Assembly (NCBI GenBank): GCA_030537895.1
Contig: JAUNVA010000012.1
Coordinates: 1 to 60,015 of the forward strand
DNA length: 60,015 bases
Direction: 5' to 3'
Source of the DNA: Bowdeniella nasicola
GTDB taxonomy: Bacteria > Actinomycetota > Actinomycetes > Actinomycetales > Actinomycetaceae
Part shown: positions 46,891 through 56,605 of the stretch, piece after piece
Layout: the number at the start of each line of letters is the position of its first letter
How positions within the stretch are numbered: position 1 is the first letter of the stretch
The notes under the pieces: generated by a model
Told to the model about the DNA's origin: nothing
Seen by the model: the letters and a program-made list of their open reading frames with translations, nothing else
Databases searched by the model: none
Translations under genes and position numbers: made by a program

Positions 46891-48114
46891 ATGTCGCGCG
46901 GACCGCGCCCGAAGCGGGTGCACGATTGGGGTAATGACGACACCGGCGCGCATGTCCTGCACGTCGACATGGACTGCTTCTATGCCTCCGTCGAGCTCCT
47001 GTACCGGCCCGAGCTGCGCGGTCAACCCGTCATTGTCGGGGGCTCGGGCGACCGCGGCGTCGTCACCTCCGCCACCTACGAGGCCAGGGCCTTCGGCGTG
47101 CACGCCGCGATGCCGATCGGGCAGGCCCGGCGCCTGTGCCCCCACGCCGTCGTCCTGCCGAATCGACGCGGCGCCTATTCTCAAGTTTCGCGCACCGTCA
47201 TGTCGGTCCTGGAGCGCGTCACCCCGGTGCTCGAGCGCGTGTCGATCGACGAGGCCTTCTTGGATATCAGCGGTGCCGTACGCCGGATGGGGCCGCCCAC
47301 CCAGATCGCGCGCTGGATCCGAGAGCACGTCGCCGCCGAGGCGGGTGTCCCGGCGAGCGTCGGCATTGCGGGGCTCACCCACGTTGCGAAATTGGCCTCG
47401 ACGTTCGCGAAACCCGACGGGATGCTGCTCATCCCGCTCGCGCGCACCCACGAGTTTCTCCACTCGCTGCCGGTCGGCGCGCTTCCGGGAGTCGGGGCGC
47501 GAAGCGAGCAGGTGTGTGAGCGCCACGGCCTGCGCACGGTCGCCGATCTGTTGACCGTCTCGCCCACGCGCCTCGGCGTGTGGCTCGGGCGCGCCCAGGC
47601 CGCCCAGCTGCGGCGCCTGGCCGCCGGTGAGGAGGTTCGCGGTATTCATCCGCACACCCGCGAAAAGTCGATCGGGACCGAAGAAACCTTCGCGACTAAC
47701 CGTCACGACGTCCACGAGGTGGGAGACGTGATCGTCGCCCAGGCGCACTCCAGCGCCCGTCGGCTGCGGATCGCCGGCCTCATGGCGGGAACCGTGTCCA
47801 TCAAGGTGCGTTACGGTGACTTCCACACGCTCACCCGCTCGCGTTCCCTCACCCGGCCAACCGACGTGGGGGCGGAAGTTGCGCGCGTTGCCCTCGACCT
47901 GTTTTCCACGCTGGAGATTCCGGCCGCGGGGATTCGCCTGGTGGGGACGCGCCTGGAGGGACTCACACCTCGGGATCGGGGGGTTCAGCTGGCATTCGAC
48001 GACGATGGCCGCCAGCTCGCCGCCGAGCGCGCCGCGGATGCCGTCGTCCGGAAGTTCGGGTCTGGAACGATCGGTCCGGCGCGCACGTTGGGGCGTACGG
48101 GGGAGCGCGGTTGA
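46891..48114 (+). CDS. dinB: DNA polymerase IV (Y-family)
   Basis: 407 residues. Translesion polymerase. Palm-domain metal ligands lie in HVDMDCFYASVE and SIDEAFLDIS; GIAGLTHVAKLAS and the little-finger domain (EKSIGTEETF, SIKVRYGDFHTLTRS) follow. GVQLAF near the C-terminus may be the sliding-clamp motif. ATG 46891 begins MSRGPRPKRVHDWG; the frame is open upstream through the SpeE-like promoter. There is no SOS box, as in mycobacterial dinB genes. Confidence 0.93.
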   Translation: MSRGPRPKRVHDWGNDDTGAHVLHVDMDCFYASVELLYRPELRGQPVIVGGSGDRGVVTSATYEARAFGVHAAMPIGQARRLCPHAVVLPNRRGAYSQVSRTVMSVLERVTPVLERVSIDEAFLDISGAVRRMGPPTQIARWIREHVAAEAGVPASVGIAGLTHVAKLASTFAKPDGMLLIPLARTHEFLHSLPVGALPGVGARSEQVCERHGLRTVADLLTVSPTRLGVWLGRAQAAQLRRLAAGEEVRGIHPHTREKSIGTEETFATNRHDVHEVGDVIVAQAHSSARRLRIAGLMAGTVSIKVRYGDFHTLTRSRSLTRPTDVGAEVARVALDLFSTLEIPAAGIRLVGTRLEGLTPRDRGVQLAFDDDGRQLAAERAADAVVRKFGSGTIGPARTLGRTGERG

Positions 48115-48249
48115 GCCGGTAGGTCGTGACGCTCGGCACCCCCGAGCCCAATCGGCCCGAGGCGTTGCGCGGGGAGCGAAGCGAGAGACGAAATGGCGAT
48201 CGTGCCGCGCCCGTGCCACACTAGGACTACCTCGGCGACCGGTTCGCCG

Positions 48250-48268
48250 CTATTGTCTCGAGCAATAG
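48250..48268. repeat. Inverted repeat over the DUF3040 promoter
   Basis: CTATTG-TCTCGAG-CAATAG: 6-bp arms and 7-bp centre. The left arm contains TATTGT, a fair -10 hexamer, and the right arm abuts the ribosome-binding site AGGAGGA. An operator function is plausible. The rest of 48115-48249 shows only a small GCTCGG/CCGAGC stem after dinB. Confidence 0.4.
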
Positions 48269-48276
48269 GAGGAGAC

Positions 48277-48630
48277 ATGGCCCTTTCGGAGTATGAGCAG
48301 CGCGTCCTTGCGGAGATGGAACAGCATCTGCGTGCCGATGACCCGCGTCTGGCTCAGTCCATGGGCTCCTCAGCGCCCGGATGGGACGTGCGGCGCGTCT
48401 CGCTAGGGATCCTGGGTTTGATTGTCGGCCTCGCCGGCCTCGTGGGGGGAGTGGCCACGGGCCACATCTGGCTCGGCGTCCTCGGCTTCCTCATCATGCT
48501 CGCCGGCGTTCTTTACGCCCTCTCCTCAAGCCCGGGGGCGCATAAGCGCTCCGCCTCGAAGTCGACTAGCGACTCGTTTATGGCCCGTCAGAACCAACGC
48601 TGGGACCAGCGCCGCCAGCCCGAGCGCTAG
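48277..48630 (+). CDS. DUF3040 family membrane protein
   Basis: 117 residues. MALSEYEQRVLAEMEQHLRADDP is the DUF3040 signature, followed by two membrane segments (~50-85) and a basic tail. Small actinobacterial proteins of this family lie near mraZ and the dcw cluster, as here; function unknown. Strong ribosome-binding site AGGAGGA. Confidence 0.88.
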   Translation: MALSEYEQRVLAEMEQHLRADDPRLAQSMGSSAPGWDVRRVSLGILGLIVGLAGLVGGVATGHIWLGVLGFLIMLAGVLYALSSSPGAHKRSASKSTSDSFMARQNQRWDQRRQPER

Positions 48631-48646
48631 CCCCCCCGCGTACCGA

Positions 48647-48678
48647 CCCCGCCAGAGCCCAGCTCGGCGGGGTTTTTT
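48647..48678 (+). terminator. Intrinsic terminator after DUF3040
   Basis: CCCCGCC (48647-48653), inner GAGC/GCTC, GGCGGGG (48666-48672), then six T. It isolates the dcw cluster from upstream transcription. Confidence 0.9.
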
Positions 48679-48846
48679 CATGGCGTGGCGCCGCCGTCGA
48701 CGCTCGTGCCCCGCGCCATTCCTCGCCCGTGATGCGCAAAGGGCACCGTTGCGAGAGGTCCACCGCCCACATCCCTCCACCACAGAACTACCGCGTTATT
48801 TCGCGGAAATTTTCGTCATCAATGGGTGAATTCTCCTTCAAGTCGC

Positions 48847-48874
48847 TTGATCGTGGAGTAAAGTGGAGTATTGT
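48847..48874 (+). promoter_or_regulatory. Candidate promoter of mraZ and the dcw cluster
   Basis: TTGATC (48847-48852) and TATTGT (48869-48874), 16 bp apart. Both overlap the MraZ repeats, so MraZ would block polymerase. The rest of the 276-bp gap (48679-48846) has no other assignable element. Confidence 0.45.
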
Positions 48875-48878
48875 GGAG
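48853..48878. promoter_or_regulatory. MraZ boxes: three GTGGAG repeats at 10-bp spacing
   Basis: GTGGAG occurs at 48853, 48863 and 48873, exactly one helical turn apart, 29 bp before the mraZ start. MraZ binds tandem short G-rich direct repeats of this spacing upstream of its own operon in other bacteria. Confidence 0.8.
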
Positions 48879-48906
48879 GCACGAGGGCGATCGGGGGTGA
48901 ATCCGG

Positions 48907-49338
48907 ATGTTTCTTGGTACGTATGAGCCCAAACTCGACGACAAGGGGCGCCTGATTCTGCCCGCGAAATACCGTGACCAGCTCGCCGATGGCCTCGTCA
49001 TGACCCGCGGCCAGGAGCGCTGTCTGTACGTGTTTCCGACCCACGAGTTTGAGGCCATTCACGAGCAGTTGCGTTCCGCCCCGCTCACCTCCAAGCAGGC
49101 TCGCCAATATCTTCGAGTCTTTCTCTCCGGCGCCGCCGATGAGCAGCCCGACCGGCAGGGGCGGATCACGATCCCTGCCACGCTGCGCACCTACGCGGGA
49201 CTGGAGCGAGAGCTCGCCGTGATCGGCATGGGGACCCGGGTGGAGATCTGGGACCGGGCCTCGTGGGAGACCTACCTGGCCGAGCAGGAGAGCGAGTACT
49301 CCGAGACCGAAGAGGAGGTGATCCCCGGAGTGTTCTAA
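48907..49338 (+). CDS. mraZ: Transcriptional regulator MraZ
   Basis: 143 residues with two AbrB-like repeats, each carrying the DxxxR motif ([14 protein letters not shown] and [13 protein letters not shown]). It forms a ring that binds the repeats before its own gene and tunes the dcw operon. First gene of the cluster. Confidence 0.95.
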   Translation: MFLGTYEPKLDDKGRLILPAKYRDQLADGLVMTRGQERCLYVFPTHEFEAIHEQLRSAPLTSKQARQYLRVFLSGAADEQPDRQGRITIPATLRTYAGLERELAVIGMGTRVEIWDRASWETYLAEQESEYSETEEEVIPGVF

Positions 49339-49400
49339 CCGAGACGCGGGACTTTCCCCGCACCTTCCGACGCACTTCCCCGGCGCCGGAATGTGGGGGA

Positions 49401-49420
49401 GGGTCCCGGATCTCGGACCC
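49401..49420 (+). repeat. Hairpin in the mraZ-rsmH spacer
   Basis: GGGTCC-CGGATCTC-GGACCC in the 141-bp mraZ-rsmH gap. It is 59 nt before the rsmH start; no T-run follows, so attenuation or processing is possible but unproven. Confidence 0.35.
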
Positions 49421-49479
49421 GGGGCTCACCCAGAACGATGACAGAGCAGATGACCGCATCAACCGAAGGGAGGACACCG

Positions 49480-50448
49480 ATGGACCAGCCCAGACATGTC
49501 CCGGTGTTCTCAGACCGATGTGTCGAGCTGCTACGCGGCGGTCCGCTAGGGGACGGCCTCATCATCGATGCGACTCTGGGCCTCGGCGGGCACGCCGAGG
49601 CCCTGCTCGACGCCGCCCCTCACATCCGCGTCCTCGGCATCGACCGGGACGCCGACGCGATTGAGCGCGCGAGTGAACGCCTTGCCCGCTTCGGGACCCG
49701 CTTCCAGGCCCTGCACGCCACCTACGACTGCCTCGTCGATCTCGACCTCGCCCAGTTGGGGGTCGAGGGTCCCATCGTCGGCATCCTCATGGATCTCGGC
49801 GTCTCGTCCATGCAGCTCGACGATGTCGAGCGGGGCTTCAGCTATTCGCGCACCGCTCCTTTGGATATGCGGATGGACCAGCGCTATGGAGAGTCGGCGG
49901 CCGATCTGCTGGGCCGGCTTGACGTGACCGAGATCGCCCGGATCTTACGGACCTGGGGTGAGGAGAAGTTTGCCTCCCGGATCGCCCAGCGGATCGTTCA
50001 GCGACGCGAGGGGGGTGACCCGGTGCAGACGACGAGTGACCTCTCAGACCTCATTCGCGAGGCAATCCCCGCGCCCGCGCGTCGCAGCGGAGGTCATCCC
50101 GCCAAACGGACGTTCCAGGCGCTTCGTATCGCGGTCAATGACGAGCTGCGTATCTTGGAGCGCACGATCCCCGCCGCTCTCAGTGCCCTTGCGGTCGGTG
50201 GGCGGATTGTCGTGATGTCCTATCAGTCCCTGGAAGACCGCGTAGTGAAGCGCGCTTTCACGGCGGGCGCTACCACGTCTGCACCCCCGGATCTGCCGAT
50301 CATCCCGCCCGAGGACACCCCCTACCTTCGGCTTTTGACCCGTGGTGCCGAGCAGGCCGACGAGGCCCAGGTCGCTACAAATCCCCGTTCCGCCCCCGTT
50401 CGGTTGCGCGCAGCCGAGAAAATTCGAGAGCCCAGGAGGCTGTCATGA
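49480..50448 (+). CDS. rsmH: 16S rRNA (cytosine(1402)-N(4))-methyltransferase
   Basis: 322 residues. SAM loop region DATLGLGGHAEALLD and the family hallmark MDLGVSSMQLDDVERGFSY are intact. ATG 49480 is selected because GGGAGG is 5 nt upstream and the family starts HVPV just after; the frame is open back to 49393. Stop overlaps ftsL (ATGA). Confidence 0.95.
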   Translation: MDQPRHVPVFSDRCVELLRGGPLGDGLIIDATLGLGGHAEALLDAAPHIRVLGIDRDADAIERASERLARFGTRFQALHATYDCLVDLDLAQLGVEGPIVGILMDLGVSSMQLDDVERGFSYSRTAPLDMRMDQRYGESAADLLGRLDVTEIARILRTWGEEKFASRIAQRIVQRREGGDPVQTTSDLSDLIREAIPAPARRSGGHPAKRTFQALRIAVNDELRILERTIPAALSALAVGGRIVVMSYQSLEDRVVKRAFTAGATTSAPPDLPIIPPEDTPYLRLLTRGAEQADEAQVATNPRSAPVRLRAAEKIREPRRLS

Positions 50449-50828
50449 GTGCTATCGCGTCAGTTCGCCCGGTATCCGTACCGGAGACTCGTCCAGCCCT
50501 GCGCCTAGTGCGTTCCCCGAAGACGCAACGCTCTCTCGCGCCCTTCATCTTGACGATGGTGTTCTACCTCGTCGCGGCTCTCGGCACGACCCTCTATCTC
50601 AACACGGTGATGGCTGTGACCTCCTACGAGATTCGCGACACGCGAGCAGCTCTGGTGGAATTGTCCGAGACACAGCAGACACTTAGAGCTGAGGTCGAGG
50701 CACTGGGCTCTCCCGATCACCTGCGCGCGGCAGCCTCGGAGATCGGCATGGTGCCAGCACCCATGACGTTCATCATGAACCTCGAGCACGGCTCGATCAC
50801 CGCGGTCCCGGAGGTTGCGCCGAAGTAG
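50445..50828 (+). CDS. ftsL: Cell-division protein FtsL
   Basis: 127 residues: ~30-residue cytosolic tail, one membrane segment (~33-55), then a short coiled coil (TRAALVELSETQQTLRAEVEAL) in the extracellular part. Weakly conserved family; assignment rests on this bitopic layout and on the position between rsmH and ftsI. Confidence 0.85.
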   Translation: MSAIASVRPVSVPETRPALRLVRSPKTQRSLAPFILTMVFYLVAALGTTLYLNTVMAVTSYEIRDTRAALVELSETQQTLRAEVEALGSPDHLRAAASEIGMVPAPMTFIMNLEHGSITAVPEVAPK

Positions 50829-50842
50829 CAAGGAGTCGGACA

Positions 50843-52624
50843 GTGGCACGACGTAGGCGCGTGAAATGGGGCATTACCCTCACGATCATCCTGCTGTGCG
50901 TGTCCTTCGCCCGGCTGGTCATGCTCCAGGTGGTCAAGGCCCCCGAGCTATCCCAAGCGGCTCTCGACAGCCGGATGCGCACCTACGAGATCACCGCGCC
51001 ACGCGGCCAGATTCTCGATGCCGAAGGACACGTGCTGGCGGCCTCCGCCCAGGTGGTGCACGTGGGTGTGAATCAGGTGAAGATTCGCAACTACGTGCAT
51101 ACCGAGGAGGTGACGGACGAGGAGGGGAAGAAGGCCACGAAGATTGTCGGCGTCGGCCCCGCCGAGGCAGCTCGGCAAATTGGTGAAATCCTGGACCTCG
51201 ACCCGATCGAACTGGGCGGGAAGATGGTGGGTGATCGCAGTTACCGAGTGATCGCCAAGAACCTGACCCCAGCGGCGTGGCGTGAGATCAAGGCCCTCGG
51301 CATCGATGGCATCGAACCTGACTTCGTTTCGGTACGGACCTACCCCAACGGCTCGACCGCGGGAAACATTATCGGCTACGTCGACCGCGACGGGGTCCCG
51401 CGGACAGGTCTTGAGCTGTCCTTTGACGAGGAGCTCACCGGCGTGCCCGGCGAGGAACGCGTCGAGGTGGGCGGCGGCGGACCGAAAATCCCGACCGGAG
51501 TATCCGAAAAGATCGATGCGCAACCCGGTTCGACGGTGCGCCTGAACCTCCTGCGCGACCTGCAGGACGTAGCGCAAGACTCGGTCCAAAAGGCGAAGGA
51601 CACCTACGGCGCCGCCTGGGCGGCGGCGGTCGTCCAGGAGGTCGGCACAGGCAAGATCCTCGCGATTGCGGACAGTGACTCGATCGACCCGAACGAGTAC
51701 TGGAAGAGTTCCGGCAAATCGCTGTGGTCCCGCGCGATTTCGGCGGTGTACGAGCCCGGTTCCACCGGAAAGCTCCTCACGTATGCGACCGCGATCGATC
51801 AGGGCACCGTCACCCCGACCACCGAGATCGTGGACACCTCCACCTACACGACCCCGAACGGGCAGGTGATCAACGACTTCGCGCCACACCCCACCGAGCG
51901 GCGCACGGTCGCGGGCGTGCTCATGAAGTCCTATAACACCGGCACAGTGAAAATCGGGGAAACCGTCTCCGATGAGGTCCGCTACGACTATTTCAAGAAG
52001 TTCGGTCTCGGAGAACTCGCTGATATTGGCATGCCCGGCCAGGCCAAGGGCCTGCTCGTGCCACCCGAGAAGTGGGATGGGCGCCAAAAATACACGACGA
52101 TGTTCGGGCAGGGCTACGCGCTCACGCTGCTGCAAAACGTTGGCATCGTGCAGACGATCGCGAATGGCGGCGAGTACGTCGCCCCGCAGCTTGTGAAGGG
52201 GCTTGAGGACGCCGACGGCGTCTTCCACGCGAGCGAGGAGACCGAACGTCGCCAGGTGCTCACACCCGAGACCGCCGAGCAGATGCTTCTCATGATGGAG
52301 GGCGTCACCCAACCGGGAGGCACCGGCGTGCGCGCCGCCATCGATGGTTACCGAGTGGCCGCAAAGACCGGCACCGCCCAGGTGGCGGGCCCGACCGGCG
52401 CCCTCACGCAGACGGCTGGCGTCTTTAACGCCGTCATCCCTGCTGACAACCCACGCCTCGCGATCTCCGTCGTCGTGTACGCCCCGACTTCGGGTTTCCA
52501 AGGTGGGATCGTGGCCGCGCCGGTATTCAAGGAGATCGCGACGTTCGCGGTACGCTATTTGGGCATTCCCCCTAGTGACACGGAACCGGACCTGTATCCG
52601 GTGGAAATCAAGGAGAATTCGTGA
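50843..52624 (+). CDS. ftsI: Septal peptidoglycan transpeptidase FtsI (PBP)
   Basis: 593 residues: short cytosolic N-terminus, one membrane anchor, the PBP dimerisation region, and a transpeptidase domain with Ser307-Thr-Gly-Lys310 (SxxK), Ser363-Tyr-Asn365 (SxN) and Lys508-Thr-Gly. It cross-links septal peptidoglycan together with FtsW. GTG start 15 nt after ftsL with AAGGAG upstream. Stop overlaps murE (GTGA). Confidence 0.95.
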   Translation: MARRRRVKWGITLTIILLCVSFARLVMLQVVKAPELSQAALDSRMRTYEITAPRGQILDAEGHVLAASAQVVHVGVNQVKIRNYVHTEEVTDEEGKKATKIVGVGPAEAARQIGEILDLDPIELGGKMVGDRSYRVIAKNLTPAAWREIKALGIDGIEPDFVSVRTYPNGSTAGNIIGYVDRDGVPRTGLELSFDEELTGVPGEERVEVGGGGPKIPTGVSEKIDAQPGSTVRLNLLRDLQDVAQDSVQKAKDTYGAAWAAAVVQEVGTGKILAIADSDSIDPNEYWKSSGKSLWSRAISAVYEPGSTGKLLTYATAIDQGTVTPTTEIVDTSTYTTPNGQVINDFAPHPTERRTVAGVLMKSYNTGTVKIGETVSDEVRYDYFKKFGLGELADIGMPGQAKGLLVPPEKWDGRQKYTTMFGQGYALTLLQNVGIVQTIANGGEYVAPQLVKGLEDADGVFHASEETERRQVLTPETAEQMLLMMEGVTQPGGTGVRAAIDGYRVAAKTGTAQVAGPTGALTQTAGVFNAVIPADNPRLAISVVVYAPTSGFQGGIVAAPVFKEIATFAVRYLGIPPSDTEPDLYPVEIKENS

Positions 52625-54153
52625 GTCTATTGGAGTTGCGGCCGGACGTGCGTCCGGTGAGCCTCGCCGACCTTGCCGCCGCGTGCGGCGCGCGCCTCGT
52701 GCGTGGGGACGGTGCGCTACCGGTCACGGGTGTGACGGTGGACTCCACCGACGTGGCGCCGGGCGAGCTCTTTTGCGCTCTCGCCGGTGGGTGCCATCAT
52801 GGCGCCGAGTTCGCACGCGACGCCCTCGCGGCCGGCGCGTGTGCCGTTCTCACTGACGACGTCGGCGCCGCCTCCATTCCGGATGAGACTCCGCTCCTCA
52901 TTGCCGATGACCCACGGGCCGTCGTCGGCCTCGCCTGTGCGCCCCTGTATGACGCCGCCCACCGCGACGTGGGGCTCGTCGGGATCACCGGCACCAACGG
53001 TAAGACCACGACGACGACGATCCTCGCGACCCTGATCGAGCAGGCCTTCGGTGCCTCGGGTGCCTTCGGCACGGTGGAAGTGCGGCTCGGTGCGCAGGCG
53101 ACCCCTTCGCTGCGCACCACGACGGAGGCACCGGTGGTGCACCGGATGCTGGCACTCGCGGGGCAACGCGAGCTGCCCGCCGTCGTGATGGAGGCCTCCT
53201 CACACGCGGCCGTACTGGGACGCACGACGGGACTCACGTTCGACGTCATGGGATTCGTCAACCTGCAGCACGACCACCTGGACTTCCACCACACGATGGA
53301 GGGCTACTACGCGGCGAAAGCCTCCTACTTTGCACCCGGGCGGGCGAAGCAGGGCGTCGTCTGTCTTGACGATGAGTGGGGCACCCGCCTGGCCCGCGAG
53401 GCTCAGATCCCGATACGCACCGTCGCGACGAGCCGTGAGGCGGGTGCCGACCTTTACGCCGACGGCATCACTCCGACGGACCACGGCACCCGCTTCACGC
53501 TGATGGCCGGCGACCGGGCGATCCCGATTGAGATGGCCCTCACGGGACGTGTCATGGTACAAAACGCGATGGTCGCAATCGGGTGTGCCGAGGCCCTCGG
53601 AATCGATCTCGAGACGATTGCGCGAGGATTTTCCCACATCCGGCCGGTCCCGGGCCGCCTCGAAGTCGTCAACGAGCGCGACGAGACACGTCCACTGTGC
53701 ATCGTCGACTTCGCCCACACCGCCGAAGCGCTTGACGCGGTCCTGACCACCCTGGCCGAACGTACCCCGGGGCGCCTGCACATCGTGTTCGGCTGCGATG
53801 GCGAGCGCGATCAGTCCAAACGTCCCGTCATGGGACGCGTCTGCGCGACCCTCGCGGACGTTCTCTACGTCACCGACGAGAGCCCCTACAACGAGGATCC
53901 CACCCAAATCCGCTCGCAGATCATGTCGGGGGTTCGCGAGGTGCGTCCCGATCTCAGAGACGTCAGCGAATGGGATTCGCGCGCCGCCGCCGTCCGTGCG
54001 GCGGTGCATCGGGCCCGCGCCGAGGACACCGTCGTGGTGACCGGCAAGGGGCCAGAACGCTTCCAGATCATCGCGGGGGTTTACCACCCCTACAACGACG
54101 TGCCCGTGATTCGCGAGGCCCTGGCAGAACTCGACGCGGAGGCGGACCGATGA
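52621..54153 (+). CDS. murE: UDP-MurNAc-tripeptide synthetase MurE
   Basis: 510 residues. ATP loop [10 protein letters not shown] near residue 122 and HDHLDFH are Mur-ligase motifs. The site that reads the third amino acid is DNPR in meso-DAP enzymes; here the aligned stretch is Asp419-Glu-Ser-Pro-Tyr423 in VTDESPYNEDP, with no Arg. L-lysine or L-ornithine is therefore more likely than DAP, but the amino acid is not proven. Overlaps ftsI and murF. Confidence 0.93.
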   Translation: MSLLELRPDVRPVSLADLAAACGARLVRGDGALPVTGVTVDSTDVAPGELFCALAGGCHHGAEFARDALAAGACAVLTDDVGAASIPDETPLLIADDPRAVVGLACAPLYDAAHRDVGLVGITGTNGKTTTTTILATLIEQAFGASGAFGTVEVRLGAQATPSLRTTTEAPVVHRMLALAGQRELPAVVMEASSHAAVLGRTTGLTFDVMGFVNLQHDHLDFHHTMEGYYAAKASYFAPGRAKQGVVCLDDEWGTRLAREAQIPIRTVATSREAGADLYADGITPTDHGTRFTLMAGDRAIPIEMALTGRVMVQNAMVAIGCAEALGIDLETIARGFSHIRPVPGRLEVVNERDETRPLCIVDFAHTAEALDAVLTTLAERTPGRLHIVFGCDGERDQSKRPVMGRVCATLADVLYVTDESPYNEDPTQIRSQIMSGVREVRPDLRDVSEWDSRAAAVRAAVHRARAEDTVVVTGKGPERFQIIAGVYHPYNDVPVIREALAELDAEADR

Positions 54154-55520
54154 TCGCGCTGAGTGCCGCTGAGATCGCCGAGATTACCGGTGGAGTACTC
54201 GCGGCCGAACCCGGCCGCGCGGTCAGCGGGGATGTGCACACCGATTCCCGCCTCGTGCGTCCAGGCGACCTGTTCGTCGCCATCGTGGGTGAGAGCCAGG
54301 ACGGGCACGCCTACATCCCACAGGCTCTCAAGGCCGGCGCCACCCTCGTCCTGTCCGACCGAGAGGTCGCAGCGCCCCACGTCCGCGTGGGCGATACGGT
54401 CGCGGCGCTCGGAGCTCTCGCCGCGGCCGTCCTCGCGCGCCTACGCGATGCGGGCGAGCTCACGGTGGTCGGCATCACGGGCTCGGCCGGTAAGACGACG
54501 ACGAAGGACCTGCTCGGCGCGATCCTCTCGGCCGAAGCCGAGACCGTCTGGCCGGAGAAGTCTTTCAACAACGACATCGGTCTTCCCCTCACCGTCCTGC
54601 GGGCCGCGCCCACCACGCGCTACCTCGTCACGGAGATGGGGGCCGCCGCCGAGGGAGAACTCACGCGGCTGACGTTCATCGCTCCGCTCGATGTCGCCTG
54701 CGTACTCATGGTCGGCCACGCCCACGTGGGCGGCTTCGGCTCCATCGAAGACGTCGCTCGTGCCAAGGCCGAACTGGTCGAACGGGTGCGCCCCGGTGGC
54801 ACCGTCGTCCTGAATGGCGACGACGAACGTGTCGCGGCCATGGCAGGCCACGCTCGCCACGAGGACGGTAGTCCGGTCAGCGACGTGCGTCTCTTTTCGG
54901 CGCGCCGGGATGCCGCCGATCTGACGCTCGATGAGCTGGGACGTGCCCACTTCACCTATCAGGGAATCCCGGTGGAGGTCCCGATCCCCGGGGCCCACCA
55001 CGTGGCGAACGCGCTCGCGGCGCTCACAATCGCCGAGGCGCTCGGAGTGCCGGGTGAGCGCGCAGCCGCGGCGCTCGGCGGGGCCCAGCTGTCCGCCCAT
55101 CGCATGGATATCACTCACCGCGCCGATGGGGTCACGGTCCTCGACGACGCCTACAACGCCAACCCCGAGTCCATGCGAGCCGCCCTCATCTCGCTTGCGG
55201 CGCTGCCGGCGCGCCGCCGCATTGCGGTGCTCGGCGCCATGCTTGAGATGGGCGAGGAGGCGGACGGGCTCCACCGTGACGTGGGACAGGCAGCCGCCGA
55301 GGCCGGTATTGACGTGGTCTACTCCGTCGGTGCCGACCCCATTGCCGAGGGCGCTCGCGCGGGCGGCGTTCCGGAGGTGTGGGCCTACGCGGCGCGGACG
55401 GAAGCAGACGCCGCACTGGCCGCCACTCTAAGGAGCGGAGATACGGTCCTGTTCAAGGGGTCCAACGGGACCGAGTTGTGGGCGAGCGCCGAGCGACTCG
55501 CGGCGGGGGAGAGACGATGA
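54150..55520 (+). CDS. murF: UDP-MurNAc-tripeptide--D-Ala-D-Ala ligase MurF
   Basis: 456 residues. Adds D-Ala-D-Ala to complete the pentapeptide. ATP loop [10 protein letters not shown] near residue 111, [14 protein letters not shown] and [11 protein letters not shown] are characteristic. The ATG at 54150 overlaps the murE stop (ATGA); the stop overlaps mraY likewise. Confidence 0.95.
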   Translation: MIALSAAEIAEITGGVLAAEPGRAVSGDVHTDSRLVRPGDLFVAIVGESQDGHAYIPQALKAGATLVLSDREVAAPHVRVGDTVAALGALAAAVLARLRDAGELTVVGITGSAGKTTTKDLLGAILSAEAETVWPEKSFNNDIGLPLTVLRAAPTTRYLVTEMGAAAEGELTRLTFIAPLDVACVLMVGHAHVGGFGSIEDVARAKAELVERVRPGGTVVLNGDDERVAAMAGHARHEDGSPVSDVRLFSARRDAADLTLDELGRAHFTYQGIPVEVPIPGAHHVANALAALTIAEALGVPGERAAAALGGAQLSAHRMDITHRADGVTVLDDAYNANPESMRAALISLAALPARRRIAVLGAMLEMGEEADGLHRDVGQAAAEAGIDVVYSVGADPIAEGARAGGVPEVWAYAARTEADAALAATLRSGDTVLFKGSNGTELWASAERLAAGERR

Positions 55521-56605
55521 CCGCGATCCTGTACTCGGGCACCATCGCTCTCATCCTCTCCCTTTTGGGCACGCCCCTGTTCATCCGGTTCTTGGTGGCC
55601 CGCAACTACGGTCAGTTCATTCGTCAGGACGGGCCGACCGCACACTTCACGAAACGCGGTACCCCCACCATGGGGGGCGTCGTCATCATTCTGTCCACCG
55701 TGCTCGCCTATGCGGGGGCAAACCTGCTTGCCGGGCGCCCGCCGAACGTTTCCGGGGTCCTGCTGCTCTACCTCATCGTGGGGCTTGGCCTCATTGGTTT
55801 TTTAGACGACTACATCAAGATCTCTCGGCAGCGGTCGCTCGGGCTGAATCCGCTCGGCAAGATCCTCGGTCAGGCCTTCATCGGCGTCACATTTTCGCTC
55901 GCGGTACTGTACTTCCCGAATGAGAACAACCGCACCCCAGCCTCCACCCAAATCTCCTTCATCCGCGACCTGCCTCTGGACTTGGCCTACTGGGGCCCGA
56001 TCATTGGCCTCATCCTTTTCGTCATTTGGTCGAACTTCCTTATCACGGCATGGTCGAACGCCGTGAACCTCACCGATGGACTCGACGGGCTCGCTACCGG
56101 GGCCTCCGTCATGGTGTTCGCCGCCTACACGGTGATCGCCATGTGGCAGTCCAACCAGTCCTGCCAATACCTTTCGGAGCCCGGAGCGGGCTGCTATGAG
56201 GTCCGTGACCCACGCGACCTGGCGATTGTCGCGGCCGCCCTCGTGGGTGCCTGTTTCGGATTCCTGTGGTGGAACGCCTCGCCAGCCCAGATCTTTATGG
56301 GCGACACGGGCTCGCTCGCGCTCGGCGGGGCAGTTGCCGGATTCTCGATCCTCACTCGCACCGAGGTGCTCGCCGCTATCATCGGTGGCCTGTTCGTGGT
56401 GATCGTCATGTCTGACGTGATCCAGATCGGCTCGTTCAAATTGACGGGCAAACGCGTCTTTCGGATGGCGCCCCTGCATCACCACTTTGAACTCAAGGGC
56501 TGGGGTGAGGTGACGATCGTGATCCGGTTTTGGATTATTGCGGGTCTGTTTGTCGCCCTTGGTCTCGGCATGTTTTACGGGGAATGGGTGAGCACGAGTG
56601 GATAG
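55517..56605 (+). CDS. mraY: Phospho-MurNAc-pentapeptide transferase
   Basis: 362 residues, about ten membrane segments. Transfers the pentapeptide precursor to undecaprenyl phosphate, giving lipid I. GTPTMGG, the Asp pair in [29 protein letters not shown] and HHHFELKGW are all present. Overlaps murD by 8 nt. Confidence 0.96.
   Translation: MTAILYSGTIALILSLLGTPLFIRFLVARNYGQFIRQDGPTAHFTKRGTPTMGGVVIILSTVLAYAGANLLAGRPPNVSGVLLLYLIVGLGLIGFLDDYIKISRQRSLGLNPLGKILGQAFIGVTFSLAVLYFPNENNRTPASTQISFIRDLPLDLAYWGPIIGLILFVIWSNFLITAWSNAVNLTDGLDGLATGASVMVFAAYTVIAMWQSNQSCQYLSEPGAGCYEVRDPRDLAIVAAALVGACFGFLWWNASPAQIFMGDTGSLALGGAVAGFSILTRTEVLAAIIGGLFVVIVMSDVIQIGSFKLTGKRVFRMAPLHHHFELKGWGEVTIVIRFWIIAGLFVALGLGMFYGEWVSTSG

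Noticed and set aside
50948..52501. 517-codon open frame antisense to ftsI
   Set aside because: Same GC-bias artefact; ftsI carries all three penicillin-binding motifs on the plus strand.
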